A DNA stretch of 64,000 nt from Arachis hypogaea (lineage: Eukaryota; Streptophyta; Magnoliopsida; Fabales; Fabaceae). The number at the start of each line of letters is the position of its first letter. Positions within the stretch are counted from its first letter, which is position 1. The position numbers and the translations under genes are program-made. Positions 22,721 through 33,563 of this stretch are shown here, one piece after another. The notes beneath the pieces were generated by a model. The model did no database searches, was not told the origin of the DNA, and was given only the letters and a program-made list of their open reading frames with translations. The stretch is taken from contig NC_092051.1 of the NCBI RefSeq assembly GCF_003086295.3, positions 72,541,772 through 72,605,771 of the forward strand. The letters are read 5' to 3'.

Positions 22721-22982
22721 GTGCTCCAATGTATTTATAGTAGTGTGGAGTGTCCTTTAAGATAAGTTAGTTATCTTATCTTATCTTTGAGGGAAACTGC
22801 CTCACCTTTTTGGCCAGCCGCCTTTAGAGTGGGCTGTGTTCCTTCTATCTTGGGCCTGTTTGGGCCTCTAATGATTTGGCCGAGCTCTTTAAGAAGAGGT
22901 CAGTGGCGATCCAACCTTAAGAGGTCGATCGTTCTGGTCTTCGGTCAACCCAGGTCGCTTAGCTTGACCCAGGGTATGAACA
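22721..22982 (+). mobile_element. LTR fragment J
   Basis: A 262-bp piece unlike its neighbours, with a TATA-like TATTTATAG (22729-22737) and an end TATGAACA. It sits between the end of C and a point inside the D ORF. It is best read as the 3' part of an LTR inserted in D, split by C; its other part would lie left of the window. No other portion of this element is visible. Confidence 0.5.
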
Positions 22983-22983
22983 C

Positions 22984-24085
22984 TATGTTAGTCAAGTGGA
23001 ACAAGAGCCAATGGATCATCTCAAGGAAGCAATGGATCAGCTCCAAGCAATCATCCGTCAAAAGGAGCAAGAGGAAGCCCAAAGGATGTGCGAAACTATC
23101 ATGGGTAACATTGCAAAATTTCAAGCCATCATGGACTCATGGGATACATGTCATAAGCAAAGTATTTCCACGGACAAATGTGGAAAATCAACCGAAGACA
23201 GGAGTATGAAGGAGATTTTAGAATCTCAACATGAGAATAAGAAAATGAAGTGTGTTGTGAAACAAGTGGGAAGTACGGAGATTGTTGAAGAAGAAGAAGT
23301 GGTTGAAGACCTAGGCGAAGTTGAATAAGAGGTGGATTCCAAGCTTGAGAACACTTCCACACCAAGTGATGTTATTGATGATGTTGTGGAAGTTGTTGAA
23401 CCTTCTTCCATTGAGCATGATTGAAAGAGGTTGAGCAAGCAATGAATCTTATTATTGAAGATGATTCCACACCAACTAATGTGCTATTTGAATTTGTTGA
23501 ACCTTCCTCATTGTGTTGTGAAATTGATGTTGAGGAGGCTAGAGCACAACCTCTACACATGACTTGAACAATGAGGAATGTACAGAAGAAGTTGGCGAGT
23601 AAGGAATTGAAATGGAAGAAAGCTACCAAGAGGAAGAGATTGAAATTGAAGAAGCGTGTCTAGAGGTGAAAGTTACCAAAGAAGGGCACAAGGGAGTGGA
23701 GCTTGAAATATCATTAAAAATACCTCTCTCCAAGCCATTGTCATCCAACACAACATTCAAGTGGGTAAAATTCTTATCCTTAAACTTTACTTTCCCACTT
23801 GAGTATGGTTTGCTTGAGACGGATGGTCAACTTAGAGCTCTTTGTGGCTTTAAGAGTAAGAGGGAGATGGTTAGTGATTGGAGTTGTCATGCAAGGTTCA
23901 ATACGGTTGCATGCTCAAGGTTGAAGTGCAAGGATTAGTGTAGAGCTCCATTGAATAAGTCTAGGAAGTTGTTTGGATGGCTCAATGAGAATTCGGATTG
24001 CTTGCCACCCGGTTGGAACAATAATGATCAACTTGAAGACGGGTGTAGAATCAAGATTTGGGATCCGGGAATATATGAGGACTAA
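22984..24085 (+). pseudogene. Long ORF of element D, broken
   Basis: The C-terminal half of the B/C/D ORF. The first part (22984-23325, HLKEAMDQLQAIIRQKEQEE) ends at a TAA. A stop-rich and frameshifted middle follows. From 23612 the conserved block reappears: FKWVKFLSLNFTFPLEYGLL, DGQLRALCGFKSKREM. A TAG lies at 23936-23938, followed in frame by APLNKSRKLFGWLNENS and PPGWNNNDQLEDGCRIKIWD to a TAA at 24083-24085. Confidence 0.8.
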
Positions 24086-24263
24086 GTTTGGGAGCCCTTA
24101 GCTTGAGTGCAACTTCGTTAAGACTTGGAGCTATTAATGTTGAACTTTTGAGCTAACTAGAAGTCCAAGCATTGGTGGAAGTTTCAAGATGAGTTTAAGC
24201 ACAAGCCACCATGACAAGGAGCTCACCAAATGTCCAACGTAAGGACTTTAACAAAAAGTGCTA

Positions 24264-24281
24264 GGTGGGAGACAACCCACC
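24264..24281 (+). other. Stem-loop after the element D ORF
   Basis: GGTGGGAGACAACCCACC followed by ATGG, identical to B. It survives intact although the ORF before it is degraded. Confidence 0.75.
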
Positions 24282-24429
24282 ATGGTAAATTCTTCCTATT
24301 TTCCCTTTTGTTTATATTGGTAATAAGTTGAATTTTCATGTTTTGTTAGGTTTCTTTAGTTTAAGTTGTGGTTTCAATTGTTTAATAATGTTTGGCATTA
24401 CTTTGGTAGCCTGTTAATTAAAAAAAATT

Positions 24430-24850
24430 GTGTGTCACGCGTGCGCATGGCCGACGCACACGCCTCATAGCGACGCTGCAATGCTTTGGTACAAAAACCA
24501 GAGACTTGTGCTGGAACGATGCGAGTAGGGTGTTAGAGGCACAACCCAACCCACGTGTGCGCCTCGCTGACGCGTACGCATCATTTGAATTTTTGACCTT
24601 CTACGCGTAGGCGTGGCCGACGCGCATCTGTCGTATCTGAATACTGCCATCCCTGGTACATAAACCAGAGAGTTGGGATGGAACTGTGTAGCTTTCGAGC
24701 GTCTCGCACGAAAAGTAGTCATGCGTACGCCTGATTGACACTCACGCGTCACTTTTTATTTTTGGCCACCCGACGCGTACGTGTGGACGACGCTCACACG
24801 TCACCTGCCTATTTTTGTTTTCATGCGCACGCGCGACTCATGCACATGCG
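24430..24850. repeat. CpG-rich palindromic block of element D
   Basis: Irregular ACGCGTACGCGTGG-like units at the position of the B array, more decayed (many CG to CA or TG changes). No coding. Confidence 0.7.
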
Positions 24851-25461
24851 TCTCCTGCGCGACTATAGTAGCCCTGTTTCTTTTCATTTCTTCTTCTTTC
24901 TTATCTCCTTTCTTCTTATTTCTTCTTCCTTTCTTACTTTCTTTTTCTCCCTCTCCTCATATTTCCACTTCTCATTTTTATCCGGTTTCTTTTCTTTTGC
25001 TTATTACATTTGCATTCTTGCATTATTGCATTTTATCTTTGTTGTTTATTCCTCTTTTATTTTCTATATTTGTTCTTTTGACATTGGTGTTAAATTTTCT
25101 TACTCAACTGTTGAATATTTCTTGCATTGTTTTGGTGCTTAGTGACTTATTTTATATTGTTTTGGTACTTAGTGACTTGTTTTATATTGGTGTTAAATTT
25201 TCTTACTCAATGCTAATCTTTTATGACACTTGCATTCCTTATACATTGATATGAACTTACATTATCTTTCATGACCCACTCACTCTCTCCCATTGTTGCA
25301 ATTCTTGCACCATTGATATTCCCTTTTCTTGCACTATTTTTTTCACTTACATGTTGTAGCTACCATGTAGTGAGAATCCCACTTTTATTTGGCATTAGCC
25401 CCACCTATATTCTAATTGCTTTATTTTTGGGTTTAATCTCTTTCTTTTTCTCTCCTTTCAG
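24851..25461 (+). other. Pyrimidine-rich spacer with 3' splice-like site in D
   Basis: A long T/C-rich stretch, with a duplicated TTTGGTGCTTAGTGACTT-like unit near 25130-25180, ends in TCTCCTTTCAG at 25461. The matching place in B also ends in a pyrimidine tract plus CAG, just before the small ORF. Confidence 0.5.
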
Positions 25462-25644
25462 GCTGGCTACCAAGAAGGGAAACGGAAAGGAAAAGCTTCT
25501 AATAGGGCGAACAAACAAGTCCTACCGCACAATCTTTTGATAAAGCGCATTAGTTGTAGCAACGCGTCCACTTGCACATCTTTGCATCCACCGAGGACAG
25601 TGCAATCTTTAAGTGTGGGGAGGTCGAGACCGACATCCGTGGGT
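25462..25644 (+). pseudogene. Small second ORF of element D, broken
   Basis: LATKKGNGKEKLLIGRTNKS runs to a stop at 25538-25540. After a frame change the conserved end VHLHIFASTEDSAIFKCGEV is readable to TAA at 25642-25644. It is the homologue of the 68-aa frame in B. Confidence 0.5.
25584..25624 (+). promoter_or_regulatory. Internal hairpin plus polypurine module in element D
   Basis: An imperfect stem around ACCGAGGACAGT (25590-25601), then TTTAAGTGTGGGGAGGT at 25608-25624. It matches the B module at 6358-6395. Confidence 0.6.
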
Positions 25645-26210
25645 AACTACTTTCTTTTTAAACACCAATTCTTAATTTTCTTTGTTAGTCAGTTGTTGCA
25701 TTCCATGATAGATTGCATGTGTAGTTAGTTGCTTGCATTTAGGTAATATTCGGCTGAAGTAATAATTTCTTTTCCAAGAAACCATTTTAGGGCATTTTAC
25801 TAATTTGAATTAAAACTTTTGAACTTTCTTGAAGAAATTTATTTTTGGAACATGTTTTTAGAGCTCGAACACGCAAGCCAAGTGAGCTTTTTGAACCTAT
25901 TTGATTGGTTGCATTTTATAAACCAATATTTTATTTTGGTGTGTATTATTCTCTCTAAAATTGTGATATTTTTCTTGCTTGATTCTATATTTCCAGTGTT
26001 TAATGTATGCATGCACTTATATGATTGAGGCATTTGTTTCACTATAGCTCACAAACCCATATGGCCTTACCCTTTTATCATCCTTTGCAACCCAATGTTA
26101 AGCCTATTTTACCCCATTTGTTCTTTATTTTAGTAGATCACTAATTCTAAGCGGAAAATAATGAATGTCCCTAATTTAAATCCTTGGTTAGCTTAGACTA
26201 GTGAGAGTGT
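25645..26210 (+). other. Non-coding tail of element D before the CACTA insertion
   Basis: Aligns with the B 3' tail in reverse orientation (for example CCTTGGTTAGCTTAGACTAG). No ORF is supported. The last three bases TGT (26208-26210) are the CACTA target duplication, repeated at 36067-36069. Confidence 0.75.
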
Positions 26211-26249
26211 CACTACAAGAAAAATACCCATTCAACCACACTTTTTTTA

Positions 26250-26480
26250 AGCTACGTCTGAAAAGCGTAGCCTATTCTATGAATAGGCTATGCTTTTCTC
26301 CGTGTCCTTTTTATAAGAGAAAAGAATACACAATTATGGCATCATTTAAAAAGTGTAGCCTTAGGTATTATAGAAATTACTTATAAAGTGTAGCCGTATG
26401 TTGATATCTATGGGTTCACTTCTTGCATCAAAGAGAACGCTTTTAAAGAGTAACTTATTTATTATGTTTTGGGTGTGCTT
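26250..26480. repeat. Left subterminal repeats of CACTA 1
   Basis: Copies of AAAAGCGTAGCC and its variants in both orientations, typical transposase-binding repeats of CACTA elements. Matching copies lie at 30898-31206 and 35988-36045. Confidence 0.75.
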
Positions 26481-26539
26481 TAAAAGTGATCCCTAATGTA
26501 TGTAGGGCCAAATCCTAACACTTAGTGAATTTTTTTATT

Positions 26540-26830
26540 TCCCTTTCAATTCCCTCCAGAAGCACACATGCACAACCCACTTCGCGGACAACAAACCCTC
26601 TTCCCTCAGAAGCACACACACATAACCCTCACCTTCGCCACCACTCGTCGCTGCCATGCTCCTTATCCACTTCACCTGTGTTCACCTACCACTATACTCA
26701 TTGTCACCACACCTTCGTAGTCTATGCTCTTACCATCACCGGTCACCGTCGTCATATCTGCGCTCACTGTCGCTACTCAACCTCGTTGTCTCTGTGCTCA
26801 CTGTTTCCTCTCACCATTTTGCTGTTATCT
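26540..26830 (+). other. C-rich block upstream of captured exons in CACTA 1
   Basis: A C-rich, low-complexity stretch (repeats of CACACA, CCACCACTCGTCGCTGCC) in an AT-rich element. Its ORF (26525-26863) is Ser/His/Thr-rich and not convincing. It lies on the 5' side of the captured exons, as do similar blocks in the other two CACTA elements. Confidence 0.5.
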
Positions 26831-27044
26831 GATTTAATTTATTATATTTTAGTTAGATTTTAATTTTTACTTAGTAATTTTATTTATTCAAATAAGGGTT
26901 TGCTTATTAGGTTAATTTAGATTCAAATTAGGATTCTCTTATCTGCATTTATCTTAGTTCATAGGTAATTAAGCATGCTATTATGTTTCTTGGGTCTGGA
27001 ATTTCAATTTGTTTGGACTGGCTTGATTGAGTTTCAAGTTCTCC

Positions 27045-27123
27045 ATGGCTTCTCCACTAAGGTGCGCTTCTAGACGCTGGTTGTTATTGATTCCACAATC
27101 TTTGGTTCTCCACGCTGATTATG
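27045..27123 (+). pseudogene. Possible captured first exon in CACTA 1
   Basis: ATG at 27045 opens MASPLRCASRRWLLLIPQSL and runs to a good donor ATG/GTATTT at 27123. The Arg- and Ser-rich start resembles an organelle transit peptide. Origin is not identified. It could be chance. Confidence 0.3.
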
Positions 27124-27362
27124 GTATTTTCCCTTTGATTTTTTCATTTTCAATGTGAATTACAGAATGATTAATTTCCGTAATTTGCTGACTTAATTAG
27201 TTCATAGAGAATCGATTATTGTTTTTTGTTTGTTTGTTCTGTTGACCACTTTGATTGAGTTAACTATTTCATAGAGAATAATGTAAATTTTACCCTCTTT
27301 GTTGGACACACAGCGGGTTCTTGCTTTTACTGAGTAAGGTTACCCAATTTGCAATCTTGCAG

Positions 27363-28980
27363 TGAGAATTTAGACTCAAATAGTGTGCTTGAAAATTCTT
27401 TAAATGCTAAGAAGAAGCAAATTTCGGAACTGAACATGGAGCTACATAATATTGAAACAACCTTATCAAATGAAAGAGAAGAACATAATGATGTCAAGAA
27501 ACTTACGGCAATGCTCAACAAAAAGGTTATTTTCAATAAGTTAAAGTCTTCTAAATGCAGGTTTGTTTATGTTATCTCATAATTCATTGTGAATACCCAA
27601 ATATTTTGGTTTCACATTTTTGGATTTTAAGTAACATAGTGCTCATCAGATGCATTACTAGTTGAAATATTAGCAATTATACAGAACTCCAAATTCAGTT
27701 ACATGACACATGAATTAGGACTAATAGATTTTTAACTTCTCAAACTTGTTGAGAGGTTGACAACTTATGCCTCATTGCTATATATTTTTGTCTATTCTTT
27801 CTTTAGCTTGTTTTTCTCCTATTCTCTTGTAAAAAATAAAAAAATAGAATCTGTATAATTGTTCTCAAAGTACTCTCTTTAATTATATTATGTGCCATGT
27901 GATGTATTTTATTTCCTTTTCCTGACCTTAAGCTTTTGCTTTTTTTGTGCTCCACTTAATATAGGAGGATGCTATTGAAGCAATGAAGAAAGAGCTTCTA
28001 GCATGGCCAATAGAAAAAATGGTAGATGACTTGCGTAAGAAAGTGAAGATTTTGCAAGTAAATTTACTTTTCTCTGGTTTTGTTAATGTGCATTTTGGTG
28101 GCCTTTCTATTTTGGGTGTCACTGTCTATCGATCTATCTATTTAAACTTTTGTTAGCTACATGCAGGTTCTGGGATATAATTCAATTGAGGCCGAAGACT
28201 GGGAAGTGGCTACATGTGTGGAGGAAATGAAGAGGATGGAGTCTCTTCTGCTTGATAAGAAGTTAAGAACTGTAAAATAAATGGAGCACGAGTTGACACA
28301 GTTGAAGGTATGAATGGTTTATTTTGCAATGGAACGACATACAATTGTGCCCCTACCCTTACCCTCCAAAACAAAAAGATAATTCGCAAAAGAAAAAGAA
28401 GAGGAAAAAAAAGAAAAATCATAATACATCTAGCCATTTATATAATATAACCTCCATTAAGCAAGGCTTATTAGAAAAAGCCCGTGGTTCCTACACACAT
28501 TGTCCATGTTGTGAAATTAACAATAATTTTTTGCATATTAGACTGTTCTTAAAGATAATTTGGAAGTGTTTTTGCTGGCTATTTTGAAGTTTCTGTTATC
28601 TTGATTACTTTATTGTTTTTAGGTCGCACTTTTTGAGAAAACAGCTATACTAGAAATAGCAGAACAGAAGATAATAGAGAACTTACAACAATGATTAATG
28701 AGCAACAAAAGTTGATACAGAAGTTGAAAGATGATATATTAAAGGTTTGGAACAAGTACCACAAAAACCACTATTAGTATATTCTTCTGTATAGACAATT
28801 AACCCCTCTTATTTCCTTATTTATTTTACTTTTTTATTCATTTACACATTATGATGAAATTCTATTCTCTTTAATTTCTTTAATATATCTAGTTACTTGT
28901 TATTAACTTTTGTATAGGTCTATAGTTCCAATTCCAAAGATCACAAACGTAACTTCCTTGATGACTGGGCTATTGTTATT
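27363..28980 (+). pseudogene. CASP: Captured fragment of the Golgi coiled-coil gene CASP
   Basis: Five exons in order with GT-AG introns: 27363-27525, 27965-28057, 28167-28307, 28623-28744 and 28918-about 28980. Readable peptides include ISELNMELHNIETTLSNERE, EDAIEAMKKELLAWPIEKMV, DDLRKKVKILQ, VLGYNSIEAEDWEVAT, MEHELTQLK, NEQQKLIQKLKDDILK and KDHKRNFLDDW. I recognise these as the middle part of plant CASP (CUX1/CDP alternatively spliced product homologue), a Golgi tether with a C-terminal membrane anchor. The anchor is not present. Exon 3 has an in-frame TAA near 28276 and exon 4 a 1-nt shift, so no CASP protein can be made. Introns are kept, so capture was at the DNA level. Confidence 0.8.
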
Positions 28981-29018
28981 TTATTAGCTGACTGGTTGTT
29001 CAAACTTCTGTTTGGCAG

Positions 29019-29070
29019 CATGTTAGATTCAAATAATCTTAGTGGTGAAATCCCGGAGTAGTTGTGCAAA
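29019..29070 (+). pseudogene. Captured leucine-rich repeat exon in CACTA 1
   Basis: Between an AG acceptor (GGCAG at 29018) and a GTAACT-type donor the frame reads MLDSNNLSGEIPE, then a TAG and LCK. NNLSGEIP is a plant-type extracellular LRR consensus, as in receptor-like kinases or proteins. Too short to name the gene. It is a different source from CASP. Confidence 0.5.
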
Positions 29071-29385
29071 GTAACTAAGTACAAGTAAGTTCCAAAAAAT
29101 CAAGTTTAATTCTTGTAGCTTGACTACTTTACATAATCTTGTTGCTTACTACTTAATGGTAATATTATATATAATTGGCCCTTTTTCACACCAATGAAAC
29201 AAAGTTATCTTTGAAAAACTCCTTTATATGATTAATATTTTTACACCATTCTAGCTGTGTAAAATCTATCATTCAACTATGAAATGCTTTTACTTAAATC
29301 TCATAATAAACTTTGTTGATTAAATATTTATATTTTTTATTTTAAAAAACTCTCTCCTTCCTTTAGTTACCCCTTTTGCATACAG

Positions 29386-29448
29386 GACCAAGCTTTTGAT
29401 GTTGGTGTGCTTCTTACCGATGTTGATGGGATCTTCCACTCAATCAAG
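29386..29448 (+). pseudogene. Possible captured exon of unknown origin in CACTA 1
   Basis: A 63-base open segment between TACAG and GTCTG splice-like sites encodes DQAFDVGVLLTDVDGIFHSI. I do not recognise it. It may be a third captured fragment. Confidence 0.3.
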
Positions 29449-30897
29449 GTCTGTTTTTATAACCATTGGTAGAATATGCTTATAGCAAGGTTTTGCATCA
29501 TTATGATGGTCTCTTTGGATATTTTGATCTGAGAATTAATATATTTGTTTTACCATGAGTTGCATCAATTATTGCTGTTGCAATGTCACATGTATAGTTC
29601 AGTTGAATAAAGTGTTGTGCATCAATTGTTGCTGTTTGGCAGCATCTTTGTGGCTTCTAGAACATGCTATTGGAGGAGAAAAGATAGTAATGCAATAGAA
29701 AAGAAAATTTTCTTTATGAAAAAAAATTAGATGATAGGTTGGAATGAAAGGTATATACTCATCTTTGTATCTTTTCTTTTACCGAACACACTAACAAATC
29801 TCAAGCTTAACCAATAGTGCTAATAGCAATTAGCAAGTGCTCTTTTCTTTCTTTCTTTCTCTCTACATTGGAAGGGTTTTTGTTTTCTTTTGCTTTTTCA
29901 TTTTTGTTTCCTCTTGATGGGTCAATTACCCTCCTCTTCCAAACATATAGCTTTGCCATTTCTTTTACATTAGTATATTACCTCCTCTCCAATTTTCAAT
30001 AGGTAAGAAGCATAAACAAATAAATAATAAAATAAAAAGTGTTATCTATCTCCCTTCCTTTCTACTTTGCTAGTAATTATACATCAATCAAAATTTTTGT
30101 AGTGAACAATAGTGATACTAAAACAGTTACCTCCTAAAAGTTTGTGGTATGAATGGGTTATGAATTTCATTCCCCAATGCTGTTTTCTTTTATGGTAGTT
30201 GTAGTAATAGTAGTAGTAGCAAATAGCAAGAGTAGGGTTAGCTTAGGTTGGTGTCATTCTATTTAGGTTCCCATCTTGGCCCAATAATTTAGAGGAGGCG
30301 TATTTGTTGTGCTTGTTTATATAAAATAGAAAGCAGACTACCATGGCAATAATCTCTTATGAATAATTAATTTATATTTTATATCTGAATTTTTGCCTTG
30401 TTAAATAATTATTTTTATTTCTTATTTTTATAATTACAAATTTCATTATAAATATTTTTAAATTATTTTTCTATATAATTATGCACGATAATATTGAGGA
30501 TAATAATGAAGATTAAACTGTTTATGATTGTGGTTTATTGGATAATAACTTTTATTAGAAGATATTTATGTAGGATACAATATTTTAGTTTAGTTTTTCG
30601 TAGAGTATTAGTAGTAAATTCTAAGTGGTCTCATGCTTATTTTGATATGGCTATGATTAATTTAGTGTGAGATGTATGAATATTCAAAATTAACTTCATG
30701 CTAGTACTTCTGGATCATTATAAATATATATTGTTTATAGATTATTTAAAAAAATTATTTAGTATAATTATGTATTTATTTTTATTTTATAATGTTTAAC
30801 TCATTTAATTAAAAGTGCAGAATTATTATACAAGTAATCATATTACTAAATATTATGTTGTATTAATAATTATTAGAATATTACATATATATATACA
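29449..30897. other. AT-rich filler of CACTA 1
   Basis: No ORF with coding character. It is very AT-rich from 30350 to 30890. A GTAGTAATAGTAGTAGTAG microsatellite-like stretch lies near 30200. Confidence 0.6.
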
Positions 30898-31206
30898 GAA
30901 AAAAATAAGAGACCTAAGGCTACACTTATATACAGTAGCTATGATATACAAAAAAATGAAAGACCTAAGGATACACTAATAAACGGTAGCCATTGTATAT
31001 AATATGGCTATGCTTTACAGGTGATGCAGTAGCGCTGAAAAGGGTAGCCTATTCTGGTAAAAATGAAAGCTGTAAAGCGTAGCCTTTGGTCCTGGACAGC
31101 ATCGCTTGAAAAGCGCACCCTATTCCTAAACGCTAAAAGCGTAGCCTTTGGTGCAGAAAAGCGTAGCCTTTGAGAATAGAAAACGGTGGAATAGGCATCC
31201 CCCACT
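30898..31206. repeat. Right subterminal repeats of CACTA 1, cut by CACTA 2
   Basis: At least six AAAGCGTAGCCTTTGG / GACCTAAGGCTACAC-like units. The block is interrupted at 31206/31207 by CACTA 2 and resumes at 35988 with AAAAGCGTAGCCTTAGCC. Confidence 0.8.
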
Positions 31207-31224
31207 CACTACAAGAAAATAAGC

Positions 31225-31680
31225 TTTCTGCCATGCTTTTAAAGCGTGCCGAAAAGTACAAAAAAGCGTGCCGATAGCTTTTTGCCACCCTTTTTGGACT
31301 ATCGACACGCTTTTAAAAGGGTCACATCCGCCAGCGTGCTGGTTGCACTATCGCCACGCTTTTGTAGATCTATCGGCATGCTTTTTTTGTTGGCACGCTT
31401 TCATCTCTTGCCACGTTTAAAAAGCGTGGCCATAGGTCTTAACATATAGCTACGCTTGAGAAGCATACCGATAATTGTACAAATCGCCACGCTTTTGGAA
31501 GTGTGCCCATAGGGTGGTTTTGGCTACACTTTGAAAGCGTGTCGATAGAGGAAGATATGGCTATACTTTTTAAGTGTGCCAATATAGAAAAATATGGCTA
31601 CGCTTGATAAGTGTGGCTATTGATGATAACGAGAAGATATGGCTATGCTTAAAAAGCGTGCCAATAGCCGAAAATATTAC
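31225..31680. repeat. Left subterminal repeats of CACTA 2
   Basis: Dense units of the type CACGCTTTTAAAAGCGTGGC in both orientations, many forming inverted pairs. The partner block is at 35640-35970. Confidence 0.8.
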
Positions 31681-32848
31681 AATAAGTTAGATCAAAATAC
31701 TTGTGGCTATATTTGTTTGTGAATCTTCGTAATTAAACATTGCAAAATTGACATAGAATTTTAAATCATAGTTTGAATGACTAATTTAAACAATGGAAAA
31801 TTTTTTTATATAATTTTAAATTAACCAATCCAACATACATAAACTTTCAACACATTTGTCAACAAAAAAATAAAATTTATTATTTGAAAAACACAACATA
31901 CACATCAATAAAGCCACACTAAATGAAAAAGTCAAAATTTGTGATTTGAAGAACAAGAAAATTGTTCTTGTGTGAAGACCAAAACAGCTTTGGCTCATTA
32001 ACACCATTCACAAGCTCTGATATGAGTGACTCCACACCTTTCTCACCAATGCTAGTGAAAAATCAATCTGAAATAGAAGAATAATTAAACAAAGCATAAA
32101 AATCCAATAATTACTAATCATTCAACTTTAATACAAAATGATCAATTTATGAAGACCCATGAAATTCCTTAGGCTCCAATACACCATACCCTGTATCTTT
32201 GTGAATTTTGATAATCAAGACACGGGAACAGGATGAATCTCTATGCCAAAATGCATGGAATACACACAAACATTCCTTAGAAACTCGGAACTCAAAATCC
32301 CAATATTGTAAAGAGCCGAATATAAGATCTCATTCCTTCCTCTCCTGAGTTCCTAGACACCAAATTCTCTCCTTACTAAGATGCAGAATCACAGTTTCCT
32401 AACTAAGATTTTTGTCAAGCACACTAACTAGAACAGGAACACTAGTGTCATTAGGGAGTAAATCAGTTTCATTATTTTCTAATAAACTACAACAGAGGCA
32501 ATGATAAGGGCAATACGTTTCCCAAAAAAAATATATATACAGGTATATTTATCTTATCTTCCCCTTATTACTCTGATCAACTACCTAAGATTATAATGAC
32601 TGAGGCAGTACAGATCTACAGTAATATAAATCATAAATCTTCAAACAACATTTGGTATACATACATCAAGTTGTCAAAAACAAAACCTAAGCCTTTTGGG
32701 ATGTCACACGACAACATATGGCAGTCCTAGTCCTTGACGATATTGATGGCTGCCTTGCTCAGTGAAAACTTTGCAGCAATGATTAATGTGAATAATACCA
32801 AGGATATACCAAGGATGTCATAGTAAGTGCAATATTGAGAAAAAATAC
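31681..32848. other. Interior of CACTA 2 without a recognised gene
   Basis: AT-rich. A minus-strand frame around 32322-32150 (with VLIIKIHKDTGYGVLEPKEF) is open for about 57 codons and could be another captured exon, but I do not recognise it. Confidence 0.4.
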
Positions 32849-33563
32849 CTGCTAATGTGAATCTAACCACAAAAACCATAGCCAAGGAATCCTCAGCAGC
32901 AAACTGTGAATAACCAACAAAGAAACACACATGTTTTAAAAGAACAGACAAGTTCATACTGTTGAAGTTGACAACTGAGTGATGGTTGAATTACCTTGTA
33001 TCCAATCAAACCAACTTGATGCGGAATCCAGAATCTGCTTAAAGGAACCCATTTTCCATAGCCGCTCTCAGACACAAACAACAACCATGGCCCCTTTTAG
33101 CCTTTTGCACTGCAGGCATATAGTAAGAAAATTAGACAATGACATCCCTGATAAATTACTCCAGCATTGCCTTCAAAAGGACTACAGTGTTCATATCCCT
33201 TCATCAAGGGACATTCAAGAGATAAAGAACAAATAAAAGTATACGATATCTAAACATTTAAATAATTTGGTGAATAAAGACAAAAAATATAACAAATTGT
33301 TACCAAACAACTAGATTACAACCTTTTTTTAGCTTATTAACAAGTCTACCCAAGTCAAATAGAAACCTCAAAACACTAGCATTTATCAAATTCACAACAA
33401 ACAATTCAGTGGCTTGGAATTATTACTTGCTCCCAAGAATCTTTGATGAGTTTTCCATGTCATTCCACAATGCTGCAGGTATGATATCCACAGTAGCCAT
33501 CCTATCACCTTCTTTCAGTCTCATTGCTAGTGCCCCCCTTATACTTCTTCCAAGTGTACGAAT
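32849..33563 (-). pseudogene. GYRA: Captured fragment of the DNA gyrase subunit A gene
   Basis: Three minus-strand exons in correct order with splice sites: 33563-33427 (LGRSIRGALAMRLKEGDRMA, TVDIIPAALWNDMENSS), 33109-32995 (GPWLLFVSESGYGKWVPLSR, GLIGYK) and 32903-32849 (FAAEDSLAMVFVVRFTLA). I recognise this as part of the C-terminal beta-pinwheel DNA-wrapping domain of plant GyrA, an organelle-targeted type II topoisomerase. The catalytic N-terminal domain is absent. A TAA lies just before GPWLLF in exon 2. Introns are retained, so the copy is genomic, not retroposed. It is antisense to the outer CASP fragment. Confidence 0.8.

Noticed and set aside
32727..32957. 76-codon minus-strand ORF as a membrane protein
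   Set aside because: It runs through a gyrase exon and its flanking introns; the hydrophobic part is T-rich intron translation.
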